Source of the DNA: Streptomyces sp. G-G2
GTDB taxonomy: Bacteria; Actinomycetota; Actinomycetes; Streptomycetales; Streptomycetaceae
NCBI RefSeq assembly: GCF_030063135.1
Contig: NZ_JASISO010000037.1
Coordinates: 1 to 64,000 of the forward strand
DNA length: 64,000 nucleotides
Direction of reading: 5' to 3'
The notes beneath the pieces are model-generated. The model saw only the letters and a program-made list of their open reading frames with translations, had not been told where the DNA came from and did not search any database. Positions within the stretch are counted from its first letter, which is position 1, and each line of letters begins with the position of its first letter. This document shows, piece after piece, positions 45,698 through 53,638 of this stretch. Both the position numbers and the translations under genes were made by a program.

Positions 45698-46627
45698 ATG
45701 AGCCGTGCCCGCTTCCGCGTCGCGGCGACCGGAGTGCTTCTCTCCGCGCTCGCCGTGGGCGCCCTTCCCGTGTCCGCGTACGCCGTTCCGACGGCTCCCG
45801 CCGCCACCGCCCGGCACCACGCCCAGGCGCAGTCGATCCGCCGGATCCCCCTGCAGGGCGCGGTCAACGTCCGCGACATCGGCGGCTACCGCACCCTGCT
45901 CGGCGGTCAGGTCCGTCAGGGGCTCGTCTACCGTTCCGACGCACTGAGCAAGCTGACCGCGCCCGACCTCACCGCGGTCGCCGGTCTGGGCCTCACGAAG
46001 GTCATCGACTTCCGCATCCCGATGGAGCTCCAGTACGACGGCGCGGACCGGCTGCCCGCCGGGCTGACGTCCACCGCCCGCCCGGTCAGCGACCTGGGCC
46101 TGTACGGGACGCTGGTGGGCGCGATCGCCACGGGCGACCCGGTCCAGCAGGAGCGGATCCTGGGCGGCGGCCGCGCCGAGGCCTACATGCGCGACATCTA
46201 CCGCACCTTCGTCACCAGCCCCGAGAACCGGGCGCAGTTCGCGACGACCCTGCGGGAGATCGCGGACGGCGCGCAGGGGCCAGTGCTGTACCACTGCACG
46301 TCCGGCAAGGACCGTACCGGCTGGATGAGTTACGTCCTGCTGCGGGCGCTGGCGGTGCCGCAGGGCACGGCCGAGCAGGACTACCTGGCGTCGAACACCT
46401 TCCGCGCGGCGTACGACGCCCAGGTGCGCGCGGGGCTCAAGCAGTCCGGGCGGATGCAGAACCCGGACCTGCTGATCCCGCTCCAGGAGGTCCGGCAGGA
46501 CTACCTGGACGCGGCGACGGCGCGGATGGAGGCCGACTACGGCAGCTTCTACGGCTATCTGGCCAACGGCCTCGGCCTGGACGTGCGGACCCTGGCGAAG
46601 CTCCAGGCGAAGCTGGTCCGCCCGTAG
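45698..46627 (+). CDS. Secreted tyrosine-protein phosphatase, PtpB/Y_phosphatase3 type
   Basis: A 309-residue protein. A Sec signal peptide (residues 1-29, LLSALAVGALPVSAYA) is followed by IPLQGAVNVRDIGGYRTLLGGQ, LVYRSDALSKLT and the active-site loop LYHCTSGKDRTGW (CX5R with an extra Lys/Asp as in PtpB-like dual or lipid phosphatases). The C-terminus YGSFYGYLANGLGLD is typical of the Y_phosphatase3 family. It should act outside the membrane. ATG 45698. It begins 30 bases after ipdC but has no clear link to steroid catabolism. A strong terminator follows. Confidence 0.9.
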   Translation: MSRARFRVAATGVLLSALAVGALPVSAYAVPTAPAATARHHAQAQSIRRIPLQGAVNVRDIGGYRTLLGGQVRQGLVYRSDALSKLTAPDLTAVAGLGLTKVIDFRIPMELQYDGADRLPAGLTSTARPVSDLGLYGTLVGAIATGDPVQQERILGGGRAEAYMRDIYRTFVTSPENRAQFATTLREIADGAQGPVLYHCTSGKDRTGWMSYVLLRALAVPQGTAEQDYLASNTFRAAYDAQVRAGLKQSGRMQNPDLLIPLQEVRQDYLDAATARMEADYGSFYGYLANGLGLDVRTLAKLQAKLVRP

Positions 46628-46648
46628 GCACCCGGCCCCGGGTACGAC

Positions 46649-46683
46649 GACGCCGGGCGGCGCGATGTGCGCTGCCCGGCGTC
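46649..46683. terminator. Bidirectional hairpin terminator
   Basis: GACGCCGGGCGGCGC (46649-46663) and GCGCTGCCCGGCGTC (46669-46683) pair over 15 positions with one mismatch and a 5-base loop, between the convergent stops at 46627 and 46712. Confidence 0.85.
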
Positions 46684-46711
46684 ATTGCGTACGGATGACC
46701 GTGGGGAGGGA

Positions 46712-48394
46712 TCAGGCGCTGGGACGGCCCGATCCCGCTCCGCCGCCGGTCGCGCGGCGACGGCCCTGGCCGAAGCCCTGGCTTGCGCCCTGGGCGCCAC
46801 CGGTGCGGGTACGGCCGGACGCGCCCGCGGGGGCGCCGGAGCCGCCACCGCCGCGGCGGCCCTGGCCACCGGAGGCGGAGCCGCCGGAGGCCGCGGAGAC
46901 CGGGGCCGCGCCGCGGGCGCGGCGCGGACGCTCGCCCGAGGGAGCGCCGGAGCCGCCGCCCTGCGGGCCGCCGGAGCGACGGCGCGTGCCCTGGCCGCCG
47001 CCCTTGGCAGCGGTGCGCGGCTTGGCGGGGGTGGGCTGCGGAACCTCCATCACCACGGGGATGCCGGAGGGGACGCGGGCGCCGGTCAGGCGGACCAGTT
47101 CCTCGTCGGAGGAGCGGATCTGCGCGGTGCGGGGGTTGATGCCCGCGTCCGACATCAGCTGGGTCATCTCGCGCTTCTGCTCGGGCAGGACGAGGGTGAC
47201 CACGCTGCCGGACTCACCGGCACGGGCGGTACGGCCGCCGCGGTGCAGGTAGTCCTTGTGGTCGGTGGGCGGGTCCACGTTGACGACGAGGTCGAGGTCG
47301 TCGATGTGGATGCCGCGGGCCGCGACGTTGGTGGCGACCAGCGCGGTGACCTCGCCCGTCTTGAACCAGTCGAGGGTGCGGTTGCGCTGGGGCTGCGAAC
47401 GCCCGCCGTGCAGACCGGAGGCGCGGACACCGTCCGCGAGGAGCTTCTTGACCATGCGGTCGACACCGCGCTTGGTGTCCACGAACATGATCACCCGGCC
47501 GTCGCGAGCGGCTATACGCGTCACCACGGCCTTCTTGTCGGTCTCGTCCATGACGTACAGGACGTGGTGTTCCATCGTGGTGACCGCGCCCGCGGACGGG
47601 TCGACCGAGTGCGAGACCGGGTCTTCGAGGAACATCTTGACGAGTTTGTCGACGTTCTTGTCCAGGGTCGCGGAGAACAGCATCCGCTGGCCGCCGGGCT
47701 CGACCTGCTTGAGCAGGGCGGTGACCTGCGGCATGAAGCCCATGTCGGTCATCTGGTCGGCTTCGTCCAGGACCGTGATCGACACCTGGCCGAGGATCGC
47801 GTCACCGCGCTCGATGAGGTCCTTCAGACGGCCGGGGGTGGCGACGAGCACCTCGGCGCCGCGGCGCAGGGCGCCGGACTGCCGGTTGATCGACATGCCG
47901 CCGACGACGGTCGCGATGCGCAGGTTCACGGCGGTGGCGTACGGCGTCAGCGCGTCCGTCACCTGCTGGGCCAGCTCGCGGGTGGGGACGAGGACCAGGG
48001 CCAGCGGGGCCTTCGGCTGGGCGCGGCGACCGGCCGTGCGGGCCAGCAGGGCCAGGCCGAAGGCGAGGGTCTTGCCGGAGCCGGTGCGGCCGCGGCCGAG
48101 GAGGTCACGGCCCGCGAGGGAGTTCGGGAGGGTGGCTGCCTGGATCGGGAACGGCTCGGTGACGCCCTGCGCGGCGAGGGTCTTCAGCAGCGCGGCGGGC
48201 ATGTCGAGGTCCGCGAAGGCGGCGACCGGGGGGAGGGCCGGGGTGATCGGGTCCGGCATGGAGAATTCCTGCGGCCGGGCGGGCTGGGCGGAACCGCCCT
48301 TGGGCCGGCCGCCGCCAGCCTTCGGACGTCCCTGGGCAGCACCCCGACCCCTGACGGGACGGCGGCTGGGACGTGCGGAGCTGGAGCTGGTCAT
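46712..48394 (-). CDS. DEAD-box ATP-dependent RNA helicase
   Basis: A 560-residue helicase. Q motif region FPIQAATLPNSLAGRDLLG, Walker A GRTGSGKT, motif Ia PTRELAQQ, Ib TPGRL, II VLDEADQM, III SAT, then FVDTKRGVDRM, GLHGGRSQPQRNRTLDWF, VATNVAARGIHIDDLDLV and HRGGRTARAGESG. The last 120 residues are Gly/Arg/Ser-rich with RGG-like stretches, a common RNA-binding tail. ATG 48394 with AGGAGGG upstream is chosen over the longer open frame, which reads back through the csp terminator. Directly downstream of a cold-shock gene on the same strand; both probably serve RNA unfolding in the cold. Confidence 0.92.
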   Translation of the reverse strand: MTSSSSARPSRRPVRGRGAAQGRPKAGGGRPKGGSAQPARPQEFSMPDPITPALPPVAAFADLDMPAALLKTLAAQGVTEPFPIQAATLPNSLAGRDLLGRGRTGSGKTLAFGLALLARTAGRRAQPKAPLALVLVPTRELAQQVTDALTPYATAVNLRIATVVGGMSINRQSGALRRGAEVLVATPGRLKDLIERGDAILGQVSITVLDEADQMTDMGFMPQVTALLKQVEPGGQRMLFSATLDKNVDKLVKMFLEDPVSHSVDPSAGAVTTMEHHVLYVMDETDKKAVVTRIAARDGRVIMFVDTKRGVDRMVKKLLADGVRASGLHGGRSQPQRNRTLDWFKTGEVTALVATNVAARGIHIDDLDLVVNVDPPTDHKDYLHRGGRTARAGESGSVVTLVLPEQKREMTQLMSDAGINPRTAQIRSSDEELVRLTGARVPSGIPVVMEVPQPTPAKPRTAAKGGGQGTRRRSGGPQGGGSGAPSGERPRRARGAAPVSAASGGSASGGQGRRGGGGSGAPAGASGRTRTGGAQGASQGFGQGRRRATGGGAGSGRPSA

Positions 48395-48447
48395 GCGGGA
48401 AGGCCCTCCTGGAACCGGCAAAAAACAAGCGACGGAGCAACACACAA

Positions 48448-48481
48448 GCCGGGGCCCGCACCTCGCGGTGCGGACCCCGGC
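48448..48481 (-). terminator. Terminator of the cold-shock gene
   Basis: GCCGGGGCCCGCACC (48448-48462) pairs with GGTGCGGACCCCGGC (48467-48481) with one mismatch. On the minus strand it is followed by TTGTGTGTTG and, further, TTGTTTTTTG. It lies between the csp stop and the helicase start. Confidence 0.8.
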
Positions 48482-48494
48482 CGTGCGAAGAGCG

Positions 48495-48701
48495 TCAGTT
48501 AGCAGGCAGGATGTTCTCGGCCTGCGGGCCCTTCTGACCCTGGGTGACCTCGAAGGACACGCGCTGGCCCTCCTGGAGCTCACGGAAGCCCTGGGTGGCG
48601 ATGTTCGAGTAGTGCGCGAAGACGTCCGGGCCGCCGCCGTCCTGCTCGATGAAGCCGAAGCCCTTTTCCGAGTTGAACCACTTCACGGTGCCAAGTGCCA
48701 T
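48495..48701 (-). CDS. Cold-shock protein, CspA family
   Basis: A 68-residue OB-fold RNA/DNA chaperone. RNP1 is KGFGFI in [20 protein letters not shown]2 is the variant [10 protein letters not shown], and the C-terminus [15 protein letters not shown] is typical. It begins MALGTVKWF at ATG 48701 with AGGAG eight bases upstream. The 5' leader is over 100 bases long and carries a hairpin with a U-rich tail, the kind of leader that often mediates cold control of csp genes. Confidence 0.95.
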   Translation of the reverse strand: MALGTVKWFNSEKGFGFIEQDGGGPDVFAHYSNIATQGFRELQEGQRVSFEVTQGQKGPQAENILPAN

Positions 48702-48761
48702 TTTTAAATCTCCTGAATAGGTGGCAAGGGCCCCATCCGGAAGATGCCGGAAACAAAATAA

Positions 48762-48790
48762 GCGCCTGCGGAAGCAATCCCGTCAGGCGC
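48762..48790 (-). terminator. Hairpin with U-rich tail in the csp leader
   Basis: On the minus strand GCGCCTG (48790-48784) and CAGGCGC (48768-48762) form a perfect 7-bp stem with a 15-base loop, followed by TTATTTTGTTT. It lies 61-89 bases before the csp start and 110 bases past the fadA6 stop. It can be the fadA6 terminator, or a csp leader attenuator if the csp promoter lies upstream of it. Confidence 0.7.
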
Positions 48791-48900
48791 ACATAAAGTT
48801 CATGGGTACCACAACTGCAACGTCTTCAACGTACCACACGACGGCCGGGGATCTTGGCCGAGAGCGTGTGATCCCCGTCGCTGTGGCGTGCTCCGGATGA

Positions 48901-50058
48901 TCAGAGGCGTTCGATGATCGTCACGTTCGCCTGCCCCCCGCCCTCGCACATGGTCTGCAGGCCGTAGCGGCCTCCGGTGCGCTCCAACTCGTGCAGCAGG
49001 GTGGTCATCAGCTTCACCCCGGTGGCCCCCAGCGGGTGTCCCAGGGCGATGGCTCCGCCGTTCACGTTCACCCGGTCGGGGTCGGCCCCGGTCTCCTTCA
49101 GCCAGGCGAGGACGACCGGCGCGAAGGCCTCGTTGATCTCCACGAGGTCGATGTCGGCCAGGGACATCCCGGTCTTCGTCAGGGCGTGGGCCGTCGCCGG
49201 GATCGGGGCGGACAGCATCCGGATCGGGTCCTCGCCGCGCACCGACAGGTGGTGGATGCGGGCCCGGGGGGTCAGGCCGTGCTCCTGGACGGCCCGCTCG
49301 GAGGCGATCAGCATCGCGGCGGCGCCGTCGGAGACCTGGGAGGAGACGGCCGCGGTGATGGTGCCCCCTTCCATGACGGGCCTCAGTCCCGCCATCTTCT
49401 CCAGGGTGGTGTCCCGGCGCGGGCCCTCGTCGGTGCGGACGTCCCCGTAGGCGACGGTCTCCCGCTCGAAGCGGCCCTCGTCGATCGCGCGGAGCGCCCG
49501 CCGGTGCGAGCGGAGCGCGAACTCCTCCATGTCCAGACGGCTGATCCCCCACTTCTCGGCGATCAGCTGGGCCCCGTGGAACTGGTTGACGGGGGCGTCG
49601 CCGTAGCGGGCACGCCAGCCCGCCGAGCCCGCGTAGGGGCCTTCGGTGAGGCCGAGGGGTTCGGCCGCCTGCCGGGAGGCGAAGGCGATCGGGATCATCG
49701 ACATGTTCTGGGCGCCGCCCGCGACCACCAGGTCCTGGGTGCCGGAGAGGACCCCCTGCGCGGCGAAGTGGACGGCCTGCTGCGAGGAGCCGCACTGGCG
49801 GTCGACGGTGACCCCGGGGACCTCCTCGGGGAGCCCGGCGGCCAGCCACGCGGTCCGGGCGATGTCCCCGGCCTGCGGCCCCACGGCGTCCACGCAGCCG
49901 AAGACCACGTCCTCGACGGCGGCCGGGTCCACCCCGGAACGTTCCATGAGCGCCTTCAGGACGTGCGCGCCGAGGTCGGCCGGGTGCACCCCGGACAGCC
50001 CTCCCTTGCGCCGGCCCACGGGGGTGCGTACCGCGTCGACTATGTAGGCCTCGGGCAT
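48901..50058 (-). CDS. fadA6: FadA6: thiolase of HIP catabolism
   Basis: A 385-residue thiolase. The nucleophile is Cys89 in TVDRQCGSSQQAVHFAAQG; the C-terminal NGGAIALGHPLGATGVKL (His) and MCEGGGQANV (second Cys) complete the active site. INEAFAP and CVDAVGPQAGDIAR fit the acetyl-CoA acetyltransferase group, and length equals M. tuberculosis FadA6 (386). It cleaves a beta-ketoacyl-CoA formed after C/D-ring opening. ATG 50058 has GGAGTCC upstream. It is 20 bases downstream of kstR2, same strand, as in mycobacteria. Confidence 0.9.
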   Translation of the reverse strand: MPEAYIVDAVRTPVGRRKGGLSGVHPADLGAHVLKALMERSGVDPAAVEDVVFGCVDAVGPQAGDIARTAWLAAGLPEEVPGVTVDRQCGSSQQAVHFAAQGVLSGTQDLVVAGGAQNMSMIPIAFASRQAAEPLGLTEGPYAGSAGWRARYGDAPVNQFHGAQLIAEKWGISRLDMEEFALRSHRRALRAIDEGRFERETVAYGDVRTDEGPRRDTTLEKMAGLRPVMEGGTITAAVSSQVSDGAAAMLIASERAVQEHGLTPRARIHHLSVRGEDPIRMLSAPIPATAHALTKTGMSLADIDLVEINEAFAPVVLAWLKETGADPDRVNVNGGAIALGHPLGATGVKLMTTLLHELERTGGRYGLQTMCEGGGQANVTIIERL

Positions 50059-50078
50059 CGGGACTCCTTGGTGAGAGG

Positions 50079-50693
50079 TCAGGTGCGGAGCGCGATCCCG
50101 TCCAGGACCATCGAGAGGTACTGGCGGGCGATCTCCTCGGGGCTGTGCCTGCCGCCCGGGCGGTACCAGGACGCCGCCACCCACACCGTGTCGCGCACGA
50201 AGCGGTAGGTGAGGCGGATGTCCAGGTCGGCCCGGAAGACCTGGGCGGCGACCCCCCGCTCCAGCGTCCCCAGCCACGCCTTCTCGAACTTGACCTGCGA
50301 GTCGGAGAGGTAGTGGAAGCGGGGCTGGGCGGAGAGGTGCCGGGACTCCTTCTGGTAGATCGCGACGGCGGAGCGGTGCCGGTCGATCTCCCGGAAGGAC
50401 TCGGTGACGAGGGCCTCGATGGTCTCCCTGGGGCCGAGCCCGGCGTCGAGCACGGTGTCGTAGCCCTGCCACAGCTCGTTCAGGAAGGTGGAGAGGATCT
50501 CGTCGAGCATCGATTCCTTGGAATCGAAGTGGTAGTAGAGGCTGCCGGCGAGCATCCCGGCGGCGTCGGCGATCTTACGGACGGTGGTGGCGTTGTAACC
50601 CTGGGCGGCGAAGACCTCGGCGGCGGTGGCGAGGAGCTCCTGCCTGCGTTCCGGCGAGGCCGTCACCGGCTGCTTCTTCTTGTTCGTTGGCAC
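50079..50693 (-). CDS. kstR2: KstR2: TetR-family repressor of HIP catabolism
   Basis: A 204-residue TetR regulator. N-terminal HTH: LLATAAEVFAAQGYNATTVR, KIADAAGMLAGSLYYHFDSKESML. The ligand domain IAIYQKESRHLSAQPRFHYL-type stretch (AVAIYQKESRHLSAQPRF) and RFVRDTVWVAASWYRPGG match mycobacterial KstR2 closely (WYRPGG and YQxExxxLxxQPRFxY are shared). KstR2 binds HIP-CoA and then releases its operators. GTG 50693 gives family length. It lies between ipdF and fadA6 in the fadE30 operon; its likely binding sites are the two palindromes at 42204 and 52745. No such palindrome was seen immediately upstream of kstR2. Confidence 0.9.
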   Translation of the reverse strand: MPTNKKKQPVTASPERRQELLATAAEVFAAQGYNATTVRKIADAAGMLAGSLYYHFDSKESMLDEILSTFLNELWQGYDTVLDAGLGPRETIEALVTESFREIDRHRSAVAIYQKESRHLSAQPRFHYLSDSQVKFEKAWLGTLERGVAAQVFRADLDIRLTYRFVRDTVWVAASWYRPGGRHSPEEIARQYLSMVLDGIALRT

Positions 50694-50797
50694 GCGCCCA
50701 TTGTCGACCAGCCGACTGGGGCGCGTGGGGGGCGGAGCGTCGGGCACCCGGAGGGCGCGCTCTCGTCGCGGACCGGACGGGACTCCTCACACACGGC

Positions 50798-51586
50798 CTA
50801 GGCGTGCTGGCTGCTGACCGCGACGGTTTCGCCCGTCATGTACGACGAGTAGCCGCTGGCCAGGAACACGATGACGTTGGCGACCTCCCAGGGTTCGGCG
50901 TAGCGCCCGTAGGCCTCGCGCGCGGTGAGTTCGCCGAGCAGCTCCTCGCTGGTGACCTTCACCAGGTGCGGGTGCATGGCCAGGCTGGGGGCGACCGCGT
51001 TGATCCGTACGCCGAAGTCGGCGGCCTCCAAAGCGGCGCAGCGGGTCAGGGCCATCACCCCGGCCTTGGCGGCGGCGTAGTGGGCCTGGCCGCGCTGGGC
51101 CCGCCAGCCGACGACGGAGGCGTTGTTGACGACGACCCCGCCGCCGCCCGAGGCCTTGAAGGCGCGCAGCGCGGCCCGGGTGCAGCGGAAGGTGCCGTTC
51201 AGGGTGACGTCGAGGACCTTGGACCACTGCGCGTCGCTCATGTCGACGAGGTCGGCGGTGCCGCCGAGGCCCGCATTGTTGACGACGACGTCGAGGCCGC
51301 CGTGGGTGCGTCCGGCGAGGTCGAACAGGGCCCGGACCTGTTCCTCGTCGGTGACGTCGCAGGGCAGGGAGGTGACCCGGTCGGCGCCGAACTCGGCGCC
51401 GAGGGCTTCCTCGCTCTCCTTGAGGCGGCGGGCGTGCGCGTCGCTGATGACGACGCGGGCGCCCTCCTCCAGGAAGCGGCGGGCGGTGGCCCCGCCGATC
51501 CCGGCTCCGGCCGCGGCGGTGATCAGGGCGGTGCGGTCCTTGAGCAGGCCGTGTCCGGGGACGTACCGCGGTGCCGTGGCGTTCAT
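50798..51586 (-). CDS. ipdF: IpdF: SDR-family 5-hydroxy-HIP-CoA dehydrogenase
   Basis: A 262-residue SDR, the same length as M. tuberculosis IpdF (Rv3559c). TALITAAAGAGIGGATARRF is the cofactor motif, then DVVVNNAGLGGTADLVDMSD, VVVNNASVVGWRAQRGQAHYAAAKAG (catalytic Ser, Tyr and Lys; here split across residues about 155-180), and FGVRINAVAPSLAMHPHLVK. In HIP degradation it oxidises or reduces the C5 hydroxyl of HIP-type CoA esters. ATG 51586 has AAGGAGG upstream and overlaps the fadE30 stop (ATGA). Confidence 0.88.
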   Translation of the reverse strand: MNATAPRYVPGHGLLKDRTALITAAAGAGIGGATARRFLEEGARVVISDAHARRLKESEEALGAEFGADRVTSLPCDVTDEEQVRALFDLAGRTHGGLDVVVNNAGLGGTADLVDMSDAQWSKVLDVTLNGTFRCTRAALRAFKASGGGGVVVNNASVVGWRAQRGQAHYAAAKAGVMALTRCAALEAADFGVRINAVAPSLAMHPHLVKVTSEELLGELTAREAYGRYAEPWEVANVIVFLASGYSSYMTGETVAVSSQHA

Positions 51587-52731
51587 GCCCGGACCTCCTT
51601 GGGAAGGCCGAGGATCCGCTCGGCGATGAGGGTGCGCTGGATCTCGTCGGAGCCCGCGTAGATGGTGTCGGCGCGGGAGAAGAGGAAGAGCCGCTGCCAG
51701 TCGTCGAGGTCGTACGGGTCCCCGGCGTCCCCGGTCGCGACCAGGGACGCGGCGCCGCGGACGTCCATGGCGAGTTCGCCGAGGTCGCGGTGCCAGCGGG
51801 CCCAGGACAGTTTGGCGAGCGAAGGTTCGGCCCCCGGGCGCAGCGCGGCGGCCCGCAGCGCCTCCAGGCCGATCCATGCCCGGACGAGCCGGTCGCGCAG
51901 CAGCGGGTCGGCGAGGGCGCCGTTGGCGCGGGCCAGGCCGACGAGGGCGTCGAGTTCGCGGCGGAAGCCGACCTGCTGGCCCAGGGTGGAGACCCCGCGT
52001 TCGAAGCCGAGGGTGGCCATGGCGACGGCCCAGCCGCCCCCGGGGGCGCCGACCACGTGGGCCGGGTCCGCGCGGGCCCCGTCGAAGAAGACCTCGTTGA
52101 ACTCGGAGGTGCCGGTGAGCTGGACGATCGGCCGGACCTCCACGCCGGGCTGGTCCAGGGGGACCAGGAGGTAGGACAGGCCCGCGTGGCGGTGGGAGCC
52201 GGGGGTGGTGCGGGCCAGCACGGAGCACCACTGGGCCTCGTGCGCCAGGGAGGTCCAGGTCTTCTGGCCGTCGATGTGCCACGCGCCGTCGCGCAGGGCG
52301 GCGCGGGTGCGGACGGCGGCGAGGTCGGAGCCCGCGTCGGGCTCGCTGTAGCCCTGGCACCACAGCTCCGTCACGGCCCGGATGGACGGCAGGAAGCGGC
52401 GTTTTTGCTCCTGTGTGCCGTGGGCGATGAGGGTGGGGCCGAGGAGCTGTTCGCCGATGTGGCCGACCCGGGCGGGGGCGTCGGCGAGGGCGTACTCCTC
52501 GTGGAAGGCGATCTGCTGCCCGGTGCTCGCGCCGCGGCCGCCGTGCTCGACGGGCCAGCCGACACAGGTCCAGCCGTGGGCCGCCATGTGCTGCTCCCAG
52601 GCGAGGCGTCCGGCGAAGGCCTCGTGCTCCCGATCGGGTCCGCCGCGGCCGGTGAGGGCCGCGAACCGGCCGGTGAGGTGGGTCAGTAGCCACTCCCGGA
52701 CCTCGGTGCGGAACTCCTCGACGCTGCTCAT
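51583..52731 (-). CDS. fadE30: FadE30: acyl-CoA dehydrogenase of HIP catabolism
   Basis: A 382-residue acyl-CoA dehydrogenase. WPVEHGGRGASTGQQIAFHEEY, WCQGYSEPDAGSDLAAVRTR (FAD loop), IDGQKTWTSLAHEAQW, FERGVSTLGQQVGFRREL and the C-terminal DTIYAGSDEIQRTLIAERILGLP are all present. In mycobacteria and rhodococci FadE30 desaturates HIP-CoA in the first beta-oxidation-like step. It is the first gene of the leftward operon fadE30-ipdF-kstR2-fadA6 under the KstR2-type operator at 52745-52764. ATG 52731. Confidence 0.87.
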   Translation of the reverse strand: MSSVEEFRTEVREWLLTHLTGRFAALTGRGGPDREHEAFAGRLAWEQHMAAHGWTCVGWPVEHGGRGASTGQQIAFHEEYALADAPARVGHIGEQLLGPTLIAHGTQEQKRRFLPSIRAVTELWCQGYSEPDAGSDLAAVRTRAALRDGAWHIDGQKTWTSLAHEAQWCSVLARTTPGSHRHAGLSYLLVPLDQPGVEVRPIVQLTGTSEFNEVFFDGARADPAHVVGAPGGGWAVAMATLGFERGVSTLGQQVGFRRELDALVGLARANGALADPLLRDRLVRAWIGLEALRAAALRPGAEPSLAKLSWARWHRDLGELAMDVRGAASLVATGDAGDPYDLDDWQRLFLFSRADTIYAGSDEIQRTLIAERILGLPKEVRA

Positions 52732-52744
52732 GGCGGTACGTTAA

Positions 52745-52764
52745 CCTACCAAACACTTGTTAGG
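52745..52764. promoter_or_regulatory. Probable KstR2 operator, divergent fadE30/enoyl-CoA hydratase promoter
   Basis: CCTACCAAACACTTGTTAGG; the reverse complement core AACAAGTGTTTGGT (52748-52761) matches the recalled KstR2 motif AnCAAGnnCTTGnT except for one C-to-T change. It sits between starts 52731 (-) and 52778 (+) and shares 17 of 20 bases with the site at 42204. Confidence 0.82.
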
Positions 52765-52777
52765 GAAGGATGTCCGG

Positions 52778-53638
52778 ATGCCCGCCCACCCCACCGCCGA
52801 CGAGGCCGAGGTGGTGCTCTACGAGCGCCGCGGCCCGCTCGCCCACGTGACGATGAACCGCCCCCGCTACCGCAACGCGCAGAACAGCGCGATGACCTAC
52901 GCCCTGGACTCCGCCTTCTACCGGGCCGCCGACGACCCCGAGGTCAAGGTGGTCGTCCTGGGCGGCGCGGGCGACCACTTCTCCGCGGGCCACGACATCG
53001 GCACCCCCGGCCGGGACGCCCACCTGCCCTTCGAGCGGCGGGCCGGACTCTGGTGGGACCACACCGGGCGCGGCGGCGCCGAAGCCCGCTTCGCCCGCGA
53101 GTCCGAGGTGTACCTGGGCATGTGCAGGCGCTGGCGGGAACTGCCGAAGCCGGTGATCGCCTCCGTCCAGGGCGCGTGCGTGGCGGGCGGGCTGATGCTG
53201 GCCTGGGTGTGCGACCTGACCGTCGCCAGCGAGGACGCCTTCTTCGCCGATCCGGTCGTCCGGATGGGGATCCCCGGGGTCGAGTACTTCGCCCACCCGT
53301 GGGCGATGCCCCCGCGGATCGCCAAGGAGTTCCTCTACACGGGCGACCGGATGCCCGCCGGGCGGGCGTACGAGATCGGCATGGTCAACCGGGTCGTGGA
53401 ACGGGCGGAACTCGCGGCCGAGACCGCCCGGCTCGCCCTGCGCATCGCCGAGATGCCCGCCTTCGGACTGGCCCTGACCAAGCGGGCCGTCAACCAGGCC
53501 GAGGACCTCCAGGGCCTGCACTCCGGCATGGACTCCGTCTTCGGCCTGCACCACCTGGCGCACGCGCACAACGCCGAGAGCGCCGCCGACTCCCTCGGCG
53601 GAATGAACATCGCGGCCATGAAGGAGGCGACCGGCTGA
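52778..53638 (+). CDS. Enoyl-CoA hydratase/isomerase family protein
   Basis: A 286-residue crotonase-fold enzyme. YERRGPLAHVTMNRPRYRNAQN, FSAGHDIGTPGRD (first oxyanion region) with a long insert, then VQGACVAGGLMLAWVCDLTVA (second region) and PVVRMGIPGVEYFAHPWAM. It lies first in a rightward operon with two acyl-CoA dehydrogenases and carries a KstR2-type operator, so it likely hydrates an enoyl-CoA intermediate of steroid C/D-ring breakdown. ATG 52778 follows GGGAAGGA. Its stop overlaps the next start by one base. Confidence 0.85.
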   Translation: MPAHPTADEAEVVLYERRGPLAHVTMNRPRYRNAQNSAMTYALDSAFYRAADDPEVKVVVLGGAGDHFSAGHDIGTPGRDAHLPFERRAGLWWDHTGRGGAEARFARESEVYLGMCRRWRELPKPVIASVQGACVAGGLMLAWVCDLTVASEDAFFADPVVRMGIPGVEYFAHPWAMPPRIAKEFLYTGDRMPAGRAYEIGMVNRVVERAELAAETARLALRIAEMPAFGLALTKRAVNQAEDLQGLHSGMDSVFGLHHLAHAHNAESAADSLGGMNIAAMKEATG

